DNA of 64,000 bases from Bacteroides sp. (GTDB taxonomy: Bacteria > Bacteroidota > Bacteroidia > Bacteroidales > Bacteroidaceae): the NCBI RefSeq assembly GCF_030151085.1, contig NZ_JASLER010000001.1, positions 1 through 64,000 on the forward strand, written 5' to 3'. Shown here one piece after another: positions 35,980-46,496 of the stretch (position 1 is its first letter; each line of letters opens with the position of its first letter). A program made the position numbers and the translations under genes. Under the pieces are notes generated by a model. It ran no database searches and was not told the DNA's origin. It saw nothing but the letters and a program-made list of their open reading frames with translations.

Positions 35980-38900
35980 ATGAAGAAAATTCTTAGTGCA
36001 CTGCTTCTTAGTGCTTTAGTTTTGCCTGTAGCGGCGGAAGGTGGCAATTTGCTAAAAGGGTATCAGTATGCTACTATTGAAGCACCTGATGGCAAAGAAT
36101 GGGAATCTCCCGAACGACTTGCTTTGAACAAAGAACAACCTCATGCTATTTTTTACTCTTTTGCTGACGCAACTACTGTTCGTAAAGTGTTGCCTGAAAA
36201 CAGTTCGTATTGGATGAGTCTTAATGGTGATTGGAAATTCAATTGGGCGCCCGACCCTGACAAGCGTCCGAAGGACTTCTATCGTACGGACTATGATGTA
36301 AACAGCTGGGATGAGATACCTGTACCTTCCAGTTGGAATATCTATGGTGTTCAGAAAGACGGATCGCTGAAATATGGCACACCAATTTATGTCAATCAAC
36401 CGGTAATCTTCCAGCATAAAGTAGCGGTGGACGACTGGCGTGGAGGAGTGATGCGCACACCACCCGCAAACTGGACCACATTCAAAGATCGCAACGAAGT
36501 CGGTTCTTATCGCCGCGACTTCACTGTACCCGCAAGTTGGGACGGTCGTGAAGTTTTTATAAACTTCGATGGTGTGGATTCTTTCTTTTATCTTTGGATT
36601 AACGGACATTATGTAGGTTTTTCTAAGAACTCCCGTAACTTGGCAAGTTTCAACATAACGCCTCATCTGGTAAAAGGTAAAAACGTGGTTGCTGCCGAAG
36701 TATATCGTAGTTCCGACGGTTCGTTTCTCGAAGCGCAGGATATGTTCCGCTTGCCGGGTATCTTCCGCACGGTTGCATTGACTTCTGTTCCGAAAGTACA
36801 TGTTCGGGATTGGGTAGTGACTCCCGACTTGAACGCAACTCTCGACGAAGGTACTTTGACCATTAAAGCTGACATCCGTAATCTTGATAAGAAGGAAGTT
36901 AAAGGCTATAGTATGGTTTATTCGCTTTATGCCAATAAATTGTATTCGGATGAAAATACATTGGTAGCTTCCGGTGCTGCAACTACCCCTATCAATCCGA
37001 TAGATAAAGATGGAATCGTGTCGTGTCAGACAATTCTAGTGCAGAAAACTCCTAGTTTGTGGTCGGCTGAAAAGCCTTACCGTTATACATTGGTAGGAGA
37101 ATTGAAAGATAAAAAGGGACGTACTATAGAAGTGATTTCCACGTATGTAGGTTTCCGTAAAGTTGAAATTAAGGATACTCCTGCTTCTGCTGATGAATTC
37201 GGATTGGCTGGACGTTACTATTATATCAATGGCAAAACTGCCAAACTGAAAGGTGTTAATCGTCACGAATCCAATCCGGGTGTAGGACATGCTATCACCC
37301 GCGAAATGATGGAGAAGGAAGTGATGCTGATGAAAAAAGCGAATATTAATCATGTTCGTAATTCTCATTATCCCGATGATCCTTACTGGTACTACTTATG
37401 CGATAAATATGGCATCTATCTCGAAGATGAGGCAAATCTCGAATCACACGAATATTATTATGGAAAAGCTTCCTTGTCACATCCAGTAGAGTGGGAGAGT
37501 GCACATGTAGCCCGTGTTATGGAGATGACGCATAGTACTGTTAATCATCCTTCTATTGTTATCTGGTCATTAGGAAATGAAGCCGGTCCGGGTAAGAACT
37601 TTGTAACCGCTTATAATGCGCTGAAAGCCTTCGACCTCTCACGTCCCGTGCAGTATGAACGAAATAATGATATTGTGGATATGGGCTCTAATCAATACCC
37701 CTCTATTGCATGGACGCGCGAAGCTGTAAAAGGAAAATATGACATCAAATATCCGTTCCATATCTCAGAGTATGCCCACTCTATGGGTAATGCCTGTGGT
37801 AATTTGGTGGACTATTGGGATGCCATCGAATCTACTAACTTCTTCTGTGGCGGTGCTATTTGGGACTGGGTAGATCAATCTATGTACAACTATACTGCCG
37901 ATGGCAAACGTTATCTGGCATACGGTGGTGACTTTGGTGATACTCCCAACGATGGACAATTCGTGATGAACGGCATCGTCTTCGGTGACCTTGAACCCAA
38001 ACCCCAATACTATGAAGTGAAGAAGGTGTACCAGCATATCAGTGTGAAAGCACTGGATGTAGAGAAAGGTAGCTTCGAAATATTTAATAAATACTACTTT
38101 AAGGACTTGTCCGACTATCAAGTGCGCTGGTCGCTTTATGAGAATGGAAAAGAAGTGCAGAACGATTTGCTTCCTGTAGGCCAGGTTGCTCCCCGTAGCC
38201 GTGTTACTGTTCAGATTCCATACGACTATCAGACTCTGAAGCCGGAAGCTGAATACTTTGTGAAAGTCCAATTCCAACTGAAAGAAACAGAACCTTGGGC
38301 AGAAAAAGGCTATACGATGGCCGAAGAGCAAATAGCATTGAAGCAAGCAACGGGTTTGCCTGATATGGGTACGGCTACAGCCTCAGCCGCTAATCTGAAC
38401 CTGGACAAAGCGGATGCTCGATTCACCACTATCAAGGGCGATGGCTTTGAGGCTCGTTTTGATATGCAGACCGGTACAATTTATAGTTTGAAGTATAATG
38501 GTGAAACGATTATTGCTGATGGCAACGGCCCGCAACTCGATGCACTTCGTGCTTTCACTAATAATGATAACTGGGCTTATTCAGCTTGGTTTGAAAGCGG
38601 GCTGCATAACTTGAAGCATAGGGCCACTCAAAGCAAAGTGATGCAACGTGCTGACGGTACGATAGTTCTTGCCTTTACTGTAGAATCGCAAGCGCCGAAT
38701 GCTGCCCGTATTCTTGGCGGAACATCCAGCGGTAAGAATAAGATTGAAGAGCTGACCGAACAGAAATTCGGAGAGAATGACTTTAAGTTTACTACCAATC
38801 AGATATGGACAGTTTATCGTGACGGCTCTATTGAATTGCAAGCCGGTATTACATCCAATCGTCCTGGTTTAGTATTGCCCCGTTTAGGTTATCTGATGAA

Positions 38901-40002
38901 AGTTCCCGGAGAATATGAGAACTTTACTTACTACGGTCGTGGTCCTATCGAGAATTATCCCGATCGCAAGACTGGACAGTTCATTGAGATCTACCATAAT
39001 AAGGTGGCTGACGAGTTCGTCAACTTCCCTAAACCACAGGACATTTCTAACCATGAAGATGTGCGTTGGTGTGCACTTACTAAGGGTAACGGCGTCGGTG
39101 CCCAGTTTATTGCCACTAACCGTATGTCTGTAGCTCCGTTGCAATATTCGGCTGTAGATATGGTGTTGGCAGGACATCCCTATCAACTTCCAGCGGTTAA
39201 TGATACCTATTTGCATTTAGATCTGGCAGTTACCGGTTTGGGTGGAAACAGTTGTGGACAAGGAGGTCCGTTAATTGATGACCGTGTATTTGCCGGGCAA
39301 CATTCTTTTGGATTTATTATTCGTCCGGCTAGTCAAAATCTAATAGCAGCTGCACAAGTAAGTGGTGACGGAGAAATTCCGTTGAGCATTGTCCGCAATA
39401 AAATGGGGGATGTTTCTTTTGTCTCTACCCGTCCTGACGCAGAGGTCTGTTATACAGTAGGAAAGAGCAAAAAGGTTCAACTATATACCGCTCCTATACC
39501 TATGCGCGACGGAGGTGTTGTTACAGCTTGGTTCAAGTCCACACCGGACATTAAATCTATACAGGCTTTCAATAAGATAGAAAAATTACAGGTAGAATTA
39601 ATGAATGCCAGTAGCCAGGAAACGGATGGCGGCGAAGCTACCAATTTGGTAGATGATGATCCAAGTACTATCTGGCATACCATGTATTCGGTTACAATGG
39701 CTAAATATCCGCATTGGATTGATTTGGATGCAGGTGAAGTGAGAGCCATCAAAGGATTCACCTATCTGCCCCGTCAGGATAGCGATAACGGTAATATCAA
39801 GAATTACAGTATCCAGACAAGCTTGGACGGAAAGACTTGGAGCGATCCGGTGGCAAAAGGCAGCTTTGAAATGAATCGCAAGGAGAAGATTGTAAACTTT
39901 GATAAACCTGTCAAAGCACGCTATATCCGCTTCACGGCTCTCAGCGAACAGAGCGGACAGGACTATGCTTCTGGAGCAGAGATGTCTATCCTGGCTGAAT
40001 AA
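35980..40002 (+). CDS. GH2 beta-galactosidase-type enzyme with C-terminal discoidin domain
   Basis: A 1340-residue exported GH2 enzyme with LacZ-like architecture: signal peptide (1-20), sugar-binding jelly roll (about 60-270), Ig-like domain, catalytic barrel (about 395-700), second Ig-like domain and a large C-terminal beta-galactosidase domain (about 825-1090), then a discoidin/CBM32-like domain (about 1210-1340, SSQETDGGEATNLVDDDPS to YIRFTALSEQSG). The acid/base is Glu534 in WSLGNEAG and the nucleophile Glu597 in ISEYAHSMGN. It should release beta-galactose, though other beta-sugars are known in LacZ-like clades. It has its own promoter and is followed by a peptidase 37 bp later. Confidence 0.92.
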   Translation: MKKILSALLLSALVLPVAAEGGNLLKGYQYATIEAPDGKEWESPERLALNKEQPHAIFYSFADATTVRKVLPENSSYWMSLNGDWKFNWAPDPDKRPKDFYRTDYDVNSWDEIPVPSSWNIYGVQKDGSLKYGTPIYVNQPVIFQHKVAVDDWRGGVMRTPPANWTTFKDRNEVGSYRRDFTVPASWDGREVFINFDGVDSFFYLWINGHYVGFSKNSRNLASFNITPHLVKGKNVVAAEVYRSSDGSFLEAQDMFRLPGIFRTVALTSVPKVHVRDWVVTPDLNATLDEGTLTIKADIRNLDKKEVKGYSMVYSLYANKLYSDENTLVASGAATTPINPIDKDGIVSCQTILVQKTPSLWSAEKPYRYTLVGELKDKKGRTIEVISTYVGFRKVEIKDTPASADEFGLAGRYYYINGKTAKLKGVNRHESNPGVGHAITREMMEKEVMLMKKANINHVRNSHYPDDPYWYYLCDKYGIYLEDEANLESHEYYYGKASLSHPVEWESAHVARVMEMTHSTVNHPSIVIWSLGNEAGPGKNFVTAYNALKAFDLSRPVQYERNNDIVDMGSNQYPSIAWTREAVKGKYDIKYPFHISEYAHSMGNACGNLVDYWDAIESTNFFCGGAIWDWVDQSMYNYTADGKRYLAYGGDFGDTPNDGQFVMNGIVFGDLEPKPQYYEVKKVYQHISVKALDVEKGSFEIFNKYYFKDLSDYQVRWSLYENGKEVQNDLLPVGQVAPRSRVTVQIPYDYQTLKPEAEYFVKVQFQLKETEPWAEKGYTMAEEQIALKQATGLPDMGTATASAANLNLDKADARFTTIKGDGFEARFDMQTGTIYSLKYNGETIIADGNGPQLDALRAFTNNDNWAYSAWFESGLHNLKHRATQSKVMQRADGTIVLAFTVESQAPNAARILGGTSSGKNKIEELTEQKFGENDFKFTTNQIWTVYRDGSIELQAGITSNRPGLVLPRLGYLMKVPGEYENFTYYGRGPIENYPDRKTGQFIEIYHNKVADEFVNFPKPQDISNHEDVRWCALTKGNGVGAQFIATNRMSVAPLQYSAVDMVLAGHPYQLPAVNDTYLHLDLAVTGLGGNSCGQGGPLIDDRVFAGQHSFGFIIRPASQNLIAAAQVSGDGEIPLSIVRNKMGDVSFVSTRPDAEVCYTVGKSKKVQLYTAPIPMRDGGVVTAWFKSTPDIKSIQAFNKIEKLQVELMNASSQETDGGEATNLVDDDPSTIWHTMYSVTMAKYPHWIDLDAGEVRAIKGFTYLPRQDSDNGNIKNYSIQTSLDGKTWSDPVAKGSFEMNRKEKIVNFDKPVKARYIRFTALSEQSGQDYASGAEMSILAE

Positions 40003-40039
40003 GTAATGCTAAACATTGATGTCTAATTACATACTATAC

Positions 40040-42139
40040 ATGAAAAAGAATCTTATTATCCTGCTTTTGGGACTGGTCTCTTCAACTAATCTTGAAGCCC
40101 AGCTTACGAAAGCTGATTATCAGCGGGCAGATACCATTTTGAAACTAGAAAATCGTGTCTTTTCTCCGGGGGTGCGTCCCAATTGGCTTCGGGATTCTCA
40201 CTACTTCTGGTATCAGAACCGCGAACCGGGCGGTAATGTCTATTATCTAGTGAATGCTGAAACCGGGCGCAAGGAAAAAGCCGCCGACAAGAAAGATCTC
40301 TCCAGCTACTTCAAAGGCAAGAATAAACACTTGGCCGAAGAACTGACGAATGAACAGAACACTAACGAATGGCGGAACGAAGATAATACAAAACCTCGTA
40401 CTGTGGCATCGCCTGATAGCCTTTGGGAAGCTTATATACAGGATAACAACGTCTATGTCCGTGAACGGAAAGAACCTCGGAAACCCGTAGCTCTCACCAC
40501 TGACGGTACACAAGGCTATCACTACAGCGATCGTTTGATATGGTCGCCCGACTCTCGCAAACTTGCTACCTTGAAAGTGCGCGATACGCAGGAACGTCGT
40601 ATTCCCTTGTTAGAATCACACCCCGTCACCCAGGTACAACCTGTGCTGCAATGGCGTGACTATGCCAAGCCGGGCGATGTGATTCCTATCTCTTTGCCCG
40701 TCCTCTTCGATTGGACCACCCGTAAGCAAATTCCCCTTGATACTGATCTCTACGCAAACCAGTTCGATCTCTATCTCACCGGATGGCGCAAAGATAGCCG
40801 TGCGTTCACCTTCGAGTTCAACCAACGGGGACATCAGCGCTACATCGTGGGCGAAGTCAATGCTACTGATGGAAAGATCACCCATCTGGCCGATGAACAA
40901 GCTGCTACCTTCATCCATTATTACCAATGTTACCGCCACGACTTGAACGACGGACAAGAGATGCTTTGGATATCCGAACGCGACGGTTGGCGGCATCTCT
41001 ATCTCTTGGGTAACGATGGACAAGTAAAACGTCAAATAACCAAAGGCGAGTGGGTAGTACGCAACGTCGATTATGTGGATGAGGTCAACCGCGTGATTTA
41101 TTTTAACGCTTGCGGTTTCAACCCCGATGAAGACCCTTATCACTTGCATTATTGTCGCATCAATATGGACGGTACCGGTTTCAAAGATCTCACTCCCGAA
41201 CCCGCCAATCATCAGGTAACGGCTTCTTCAGATCATAAATATCTCGTTGATGCCTACTCTCGTGCCGATATGCCCTATACATCGGTGTTGCGCAGTTCTA
41301 CAGACGGTTCCATTATTGCTCAACTCGGAAAAAGCGATATCAGCGAACTGACAGCTTCGGGCTGGCAAATGCCTGAAGTTTTCCATGCCAAAGGTCGTGA
41401 CGGCAAGACCGATATTTGGGGAAAGATCCTTCGTCCCTCTAATTTCGATACATCCAAGTCGTATCCGGTTATCGAGATGATCTACGCAGGCCCTCACGAT
41501 TCCCATGTGGAGAAATACTTCCGTGCTACCGACCATCTCTGTTCCCGTTTGGTGGAATTAGGCTTTATCGTTGTCAAGATTGATGGTATGGGTACTTCCA
41601 ACCGTTCCAAAGCCTTTCACGATGTCTGCTGGAAGAACCTGAAAGATGCCGGATTTCCCGACCGTATCGCTTGGATAAAAGCTGCCGCTAAGCAGTACTC
41701 CTATATGGATATTGAACGTGTAGGTATCTACGGATGGTCTGCCGGAGGTCAAAATGCAATGGCAGCCCTGCTCTTTCACAACGATTTCTATAAAGCTGCT
41801 GTAGCCCTCTGTGGTTGCCACGACAATCGTATGGATAAGATTTGGTGGAACGAGCAATGGATGGGCTATCCGATAGATGAATCTTATAGCGCCTCTTCCA
41901 ATGTAGACAATGCTTGGCGACTGAAAGGCAAACTACTACTGATAAATGGCGAGCTGGACGATAATGTTGACCCTGCATCGACTTTGCAGGTAGTGAGTGA
42001 ACTGATGAAAGCTAATAAGAACTTCGACCAACTCTATCTGCCCGGTAAAGGTCACAGTCTGGGTGGGACGTTCGAGATGCATAAGATACATGATTTCTTT
42101 GTGGAGAGTCTGTTGGGGCAGAAAGCTCCGGAATGGTAA
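40040..42139 (+). CDS. S9-family dipeptidyl peptidase (DPP IV-like)
   Basis: A 699-residue exported prolyl-oligopeptidase-family peptidase. The start is set at ATG 40040 ([15 protein letters not shown]) because it gives a normal signal peptide; upstream ATG 40019 and TTG 40016 only add a leader. An N-terminal beta-propeller (about 40-420) precedes an alpha/beta-hydrolase domain with Ser567 in [13 protein letters not shown], Asp in [10 protein letters not shown] and His in [16 protein letters not shown]-type enzymes remove dipeptides after an N-terminal X-Pro or X-Ala. A peptidase in a glycan locus suggests the natural substrate is a glycoprotein or peptide-linked glycan. It is the last gene of the left locus. 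Confidence 0.88.
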   Translation: MKKNLIILLLGLVSSTNLEAQLTKADYQRADTILKLENRVFSPGVRPNWLRDSHYFWYQNREPGGNVYYLVNAETGRKEKAADKKDLSSYFKGKNKHLAEELTNEQNTNEWRNEDNTKPRTVASPDSLWEAYIQDNNVYVRERKEPRKPVALTTDGTQGYHYSDRLIWSPDSRKLATLKVRDTQERRIPLLESHPVTQVQPVLQWRDYAKPGDVIPISLPVLFDWTTRKQIPLDTDLYANQFDLYLTGWRKDSRAFTFEFNQRGHQRYIVGEVNATDGKITHLADEQAATFIHYYQCYRHDLNDGQEMLWISERDGWRHLYLLGNDGQVKRQITKGEWVVRNVDYVDEVNRVIYFNACGFNPDEDPYHLHYCRINMDGTGFKDLTPEPANHQVTASSDHKYLVDAYSRADMPYTSVLRSSTDGSIIAQLGKSDISELTASGWQMPEVFHAKGRDGKTDIWGKILRPSNFDTSKSYPVIEMIYAGPHDSHVEKYFRATDHLCSRLVELGFIVVKIDGMGTSNRSKAFHDVCWKNLKDAGFPDRIAWIKAAAKQYSYMDIERVGIYGWSAGGQNAMAALLFHNDFYKAAVALCGCHDNRMDKIWWNEQWMGYPIDESYSASSNVDNAWRLKGKLLLINGELDDNVDPASTLQVVSELMKANKNFDQLYLPGKGHSLGGTFEMHKIHDFFVESLLGQKAPEW

Positions 42140-42177
42140 GTTTGTAAGAAGTCGTTTTAAGATATTCAGAAAATTAT

Positions 42178-42229
42178 AGTTTTGGTTCTTCGTCACTTAG
42201 AGGAGTAAGTGACGAAGAACCAAAAAACT
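42178..42229. terminator. Bidirectional terminator between the converging loci
   Basis: The arms 42178-42199 and 42206-42229 pair over about 20 bp around a GAGGAG loop, with T-rich flanks on both strands. It sits between the ends of the S9 peptidase (+) and the first DUF6259 gene (-). The stem includes TTCTTCGTCAC, also present in the hairpin at 25438. Confidence 0.85.
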
Positions 42230-42284
42230 AGAATGGCATTGGAATGAGACTGTGATGTTTTAATTGTATGTCTCTAAGTTTAGG

Positions 42285-44375
42285 CTATTTCTCCATAATT
42301 ACAACCATAGACTGAGGTCCGATTTCCACTTGTCCCTTAAACTTGACTGGCGATTGCCTTTCCGGCGAAACCATAATTAATGGAGAGTTGGAGTTATCCA
42401 AAGATATAGTTGCCGTATTCGCCTTCCGACTATCTACATTGTATGCCACTACCGCCTTCTTACCAGTCTTGTTGTTACGGAAAACGGTATACCGGATATT
42501 ATCTCCTTTAACTTTAGCACCCAGCACATCTTGGTATTCGGCATCCCACAAAAAGTCGGAATAGCGTTTTCTCAGCTTGTCAACCTTTTGTCCGTATTCC
42601 ATCACACGGGGGAACTCACTTAAACTTCCCTTGAAGTTCCTCACTTCGTAACTCATCGAGTACTTCATCGCTGCGCACATATTTACATGGTTCTTGTCAT
42701 TGTGGTCAATGACCGCGCAAGCAACCGGCACTTCGGAGTCTATATAACGTAATACCGGCTCATGGTGGTAATCGGCACGAGTATATGTACTGTAGTACTG
42801 CGTTTGTAGGTCATACGGGCCTTCGCCAGTCATCAGGAAGTCAGGATTAGTTTTTTGGCACATTTCGTAGAACTCGCGCCCCAGAAGGTCAGCACCCTTA
42901 TATACGAATCCGGGGACTTTATGTCCATGATTGGGATTGAAGCAGAGCATTGCTCCGGCATGATGCTGATTCTCGTCATAAACCATACCGGGTGCACCTA
43001 GGTCAAGACATTTCTGGAATTCCGTATGCAACTTCTTACGGAGGTTTTCGTCCATCATGCAGAAGATACCGAATCTACGGGTATTCATGCCTTCAAGTTG
43101 GGTGTATGTGTTGTAGTTGTAACCCGGATGGATACAGGTATCACGCTCTGCATTCCATGCCAGATTGGGCAAGTATTGTTCATGGTAGTCTGTAGTAAGG
43201 TCAGCCCAGGTGAATTTCGTGAAAAGAAGAATCTTCACTCCTTTTCTTCCAGCATCGACAATCGCTTTCTTAAACTCTTCGACTGTGCCTAAACGGGGAT
43301 CAAGACTGTGTACAGGAAGTCCTCTGTCCTGGCCGCCCATAGTCCATCCCGTAAGTTGGATGGCATCCACACCGTACCGTTTGCATTCGTCCACATACTT
43401 GCCCAGATCTTTAATCTTGAAGTTGGTGTTCGATTCTGAAGAATTAATCTGGAGCTGCTGCCATGAGTTCACATGCTTCAGCCACTCCGCTCTGTGAGGG
43501 GGTACAAACCAGGTACTACGCCATTTCTTGTAGATGTCAACGCCATTGTGCCAAGTACCTACGTAAGGTGTCATGATGAAAGGAACAAGTTCCTTGTTCG
43601 AATATCCCGGCAGATACAACATTCTGGCTGCCCTGAGACGGATTCTCATCAGTTTACGTTCTCCATATCCTTTCTTTGATGTAGCTGAACCGATATACGC
43701 AGCATACTCCGGCGTAGGAACTGTTTCGTATTCACAACGGATATACTCGTCCAGCTTATGATCCATACTCGATATGTACAAACCTTGTTTCATGTTATGA
43801 ATCAAGGTAAACGAGTGTTCTGGCATATTGCTCCATCCCTTTCCAGCTTCTCTGGGATAGAGTTCTTCAGTATTGAACTTGGTGTAGTTCATATATTGGA
43901 AGAGCATTCTTTCGGTATCGGCAGGAAGGGTTACTTCACCCAGGAAAGGCCAGGATAGTTGTTCGATGGTGGCATTGGAATTGTTATCAATCCGTCCGCC
44001 ATAAACCAGTCCGTCCGGTGTCATAGTGATTGTTCCCACGATCTTCACGTTGAGTTGTTCACCGCCCACTTTTAGGGTCTTCCAGATAAAAGTAAGTTCA
44101 TTTCCCTGTATCGTTACCTCCGGTGGCTCCTGGGAAGAGGCATTAATTATACGGAAAGTACCGTTGGCAAGCTTGATATTTGCTTCGAAGGAGCAAGACG
44201 CCTTTTCGTCTTCCATCACATTCCAACCGGTCATCTTGCTTTGCAAACCCGTTAAAGCACCCCGGTTAAGATCTACTTCGGCTTGCATATTCTCATTTTC
44301 CAGCAGATACTTCTGCTGTGCTCCCAGTCCTATGCTGAGGAGCAGCATTGATAATATTATAGGTATTCTCTTCAT
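42285..44375 (-). CDS. DUF6259-type protein, probable TIM-barrel glycosidase (copy 1)
   Basis: A 696-residue exported protein (signal peptide ending LGAQ). An N-terminal beta-sandwich (about 20-280, YLLENENMQAEVDLNRGALTG, like the supersandwich preceding many GH barrels) leads into a putative barrel (about 300-600) and a short C-terminal beta domain. Candidate acids: GVDAIQLTGWTMGGQD, GAPGMVYDENQHHAGAML and FLMTGEGPYDLQTQ. I recognise it as the DUF6259 type, placed near GH36/GH101-like barrels, with no activity known to me. It is the last gene of the right locus, 18 bp after its paralogue, so the two are likely co-translated and may act on related linkages. Confidence 0.7.
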   Translation of the reverse strand: MKRIPIILSMLLLSIGLGAQQKYLLENENMQAEVDLNRGALTGLQSKMTGWNVMEDEKASCSFEANIKLANGTFRIINASSQEPPEVTIQGNELTFIWKTLKVGGEQLNVKIVGTITMTPDGLVYGGRIDNNSNATIEQLSWPFLGEVTLPADTERMLFQYMNYTKFNTEELYPREAGKGWSNMPEHSFTLIHNMKQGLYISSMDHKLDEYIRCEYETVPTPEYAAYIGSATSKKGYGERKLMRIRLRAARMLYLPGYSNKELVPFIMTPYVGTWHNGVDIYKKWRSTWFVPPHRAEWLKHVNSWQQLQINSSESNTNFKIKDLGKYVDECKRYGVDAIQLTGWTMGGQDRGLPVHSLDPRLGTVEEFKKAIVDAGRKGVKILLFTKFTWADLTTDYHEQYLPNLAWNAERDTCIHPGYNYNTYTQLEGMNTRRFGIFCMMDENLRKKLHTEFQKCLDLGAPGMVYDENQHHAGAMLCFNPNHGHKVPGFVYKGADLLGREFYEMCQKTNPDFLMTGEGPYDLQTQYYSTYTRADYHHEPVLRYIDSEVPVACAVIDHNDKNHVNMCAAMKYSMSYEVRNFKGSLSEFPRVMEYGQKVDKLRKRYSDFLWDAEYQDVLGAKVKGDNIRYTVFRNNKTGKKAVVAYNVDSRKANTATISLDNSNSPLIMVSPERQSPVKFKGQVEIGPQSMVVIMEK

Positions 44376-44393
44376 CTATTTTCAGCGATTATT

Positions 44394-46418
44394 CTATTTT
44401 TCCATTATAATTGCAACGGAAAGGGGGGCCAGTTCCACTGTTCCGTTAAAAGTTTGGCTTTTCAATGATTCAGGAGTGGCATATACCAAAGAGGTACTAT
44501 TATCCAGGGCAACGCTTACTTTGGAATCCCAATCATTGCTTATATTTGTCACTATGACTGCACGCTTGCCGTTGCGGGCAATAAAAACAGCGTATTCCAC
44601 ATATGCGCCATTGACAGTCGCTCCGTTGCACTCATCGAATGTAGCAGTCCAGATATAGTCGGAATAACGGTTGCGTAATGCTTTTATCTGTCTGCCATAC
44701 TCTGTTATGTGCGGATAGTCTGAAAGCCGATTACTGAAGAAATTCAAATCATAGACAATATTCATTCGGTTGAGTAATGCCTTGTTCATTTCTCTACGTG
44801 CATTTCTGACTTCTACGCGGCTCACCATAGGAGTAGCAGGGTTCATAAAACGATGACGGGCATAGAAATCATCATTGACACTAACCTGGCATCCGTCATA
44901 AATGTCGTTCTGATATTCAATGAAACCCCGTCCCATAGCTACCTTATCGCCATTAGCGGCAAGAGCTTCAGTCATTTCGCTGTCTATTTTCATCATGCCG
45001 TTAATGGTCGGTTCACCGAAGCGGTGGTTGTGGTTCCTGTCGAAACACATGAAAGTTTTGTTGTTGTGGTTATGGTCATTGTTCATATAACCGTCGGCGG
45101 CATGCAGGGCAGGAAGCTTGAGCCATTCCTTTTTTATCCAGTCCTGGATGGCAGGAGCATTGGGACACATGTTGTTATAGTTATATGGCATGTTGAACGG
45201 ATCGGTCATCACGTACTTTCTCAGATTTTCGTTGTAGCCTTTCGCATGTCTGTCAACGCTAGTCCAATTGGTTTCAAGCACTACACGTAAGCCCAGTTTG
45301 TGGCATTTGGCAATAGCTTCTTCCAAACCGGGAACTTCAACAATATGTCCGTCCACACCTCTGAACCAGCCATTCACCAGAAGTACATCAACGCCTAGTT
45401 TGGCACTCTCCTCTGCATAACGAAGTAAATCCACACCACTGCTGATGCTTGCTTTTCTCCAGGTCAAAGGACTTGCGAGCCATTCCGGGGTTTTCCTTTT
45501 CGCTTTGCTAGCCTGTTTTACGCGGTCGTTTTTATAGATATCCACTCCTTTGGTCCAGCCTCCCTTGTAGGTGACAAACTCCAGCGGATCGAGCATTGAA
45601 GATTCACCCGGTCTGTTATAAACCACATGATTGGCCTTGAACTGGATACGCACCATTTCACCATCCATCTCGTCGGTATAAGGATTCTCGCCTCTGACTT
45701 CAAATCCGGGAATCAGTTCGAAAGAAGTAATAAGCATATACTTCGGCAACTGGCGTGTATAAGCCATGAAGCCTCTTTCACGGTCATTGACTTGCAAGAA
45801 GAATTTCTCGGGAAGAACATACGTGGATGTAGGATAATCTACTCCCCAATAACCATGCTGGTTGAAGAAGTGGGGGAATAGTTCCCGTACATCGCTACGT
45901 GTGCTATGATGTAGTGGTTGTGTTTTGTCGGGCACGGTAATTTCTCCAATACACGGCCAGGATACGTATTCTATAGGATATTCGCTTTTATTGACCAGAC
46001 TGCCTGAAAATTCCAGTCCCTTGCCTGTCAGGCTGACTACCCCTTTGAAGGTTATATCCGCCTCTTTATCCATATGTTCGGATTTCATGCCGCGCCAGGT
46101 AAACGTAATCCTGTTATCGTCCTGCTGAATAATGGGATTACTTTGCTTAATACCTTTTATCACATTGAACCTACAGTCGGCATCAGTCATTTGGGGACCT
46201 TCCAGCGGCATCAGCACTTCAAACGATTGTCCCAGAACTTCGCGCCTCATAATCTCCCATCCTGAATTCTTGTCAGTCATCCGCATCAGTGCACCACTTT
46301 CCGCATCAAAGACCACCGCGATGTGTTTGTTTTCCAGGACTATGTGTTTGTTTTTCTGACCGGAAAAGGCGGATAGGCAAAATAGAAGTGAACAAGCTAA
46401 TAGAGCTCTTTTTCTCAT
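44394..46418 (-). CDS. DUF6259-type protein, probable TIM-barrel glycosidase (copy 2)
   Basis: A 674-residue exported paralogue of the next gene (signal peptide ending LSAFSG). The same layout is seen: beta-sandwich (about 25-285, HIAVVFDAESGALMRMTDKNSGW), barrel (about 310-580) and a C-terminal beta domain ending in VELAPLSVAIIMEK, almost the same ending as copy 1 (VEIGPQSMVVIMEK). The putative active-site loops differ: DENQHH becomes NNDHNHNNKTF and the EGPYD loop becomes GRGFIEYQNDIYDG. Paired copies with diverged loops suggest two related specificities. Function is not assigned. Confidence 0.7.
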   Translation of the reverse strand: MRKRALLACSLLFCLSAFSGQKNKHIVLENKHIAVVFDAESGALMRMTDKNSGWEIMRREVLGQSFEVLMPLEGPQMTDADCRFNVIKGIKQSNPIIQQDDNRITFTWRGMKSEHMDKEADITFKGVVSLTGKGLEFSGSLVNKSEYPIEYVSWPCIGEITVPDKTQPLHHSTRSDVRELFPHFFNQHGYWGVDYPTSTYVLPEKFFLQVNDRERGFMAYTRQLPKYMLITSFELIPGFEVRGENPYTDEMDGEMVRIQFKANHVVYNRPGESSMLDPLEFVTYKGGWTKGVDIYKNDRVKQASKAKRKTPEWLASPLTWRKASISSGVDLLRYAEESAKLGVDVLLVNGWFRGVDGHIVEVPGLEEAIAKCHKLGLRVVLETNWTSVDRHAKGYNENLRKYVMTDPFNMPYNYNNMCPNAPAIQDWIKKEWLKLPALHAADGYMNNDHNHNNKTFMCFDRNHNHRFGEPTINGMMKIDSEMTEALAANGDKVAMGRGFIEYQNDIYDGCQVSVNDDFYARHRFMNPATPMVSRVEVRNARREMNKALLNRMNIVYDLNFFSNRLSDYPHITEYGRQIKALRNRYSDYIWTATFDECNGATVNGAYVEYAVFIARNGKRAVIVTNISNDWDSKVSVALDNSTSLVYATPESLKSQTFNGTVELAPLSVAIIMEK

Positions 46419-46496
46419 AAAAGTAATTCTGTTTATTAGTTTCTAATAAGGTGGTTTAATTTGCACAGCAATCTTATTGTCAAGCCTGCACTGCTG

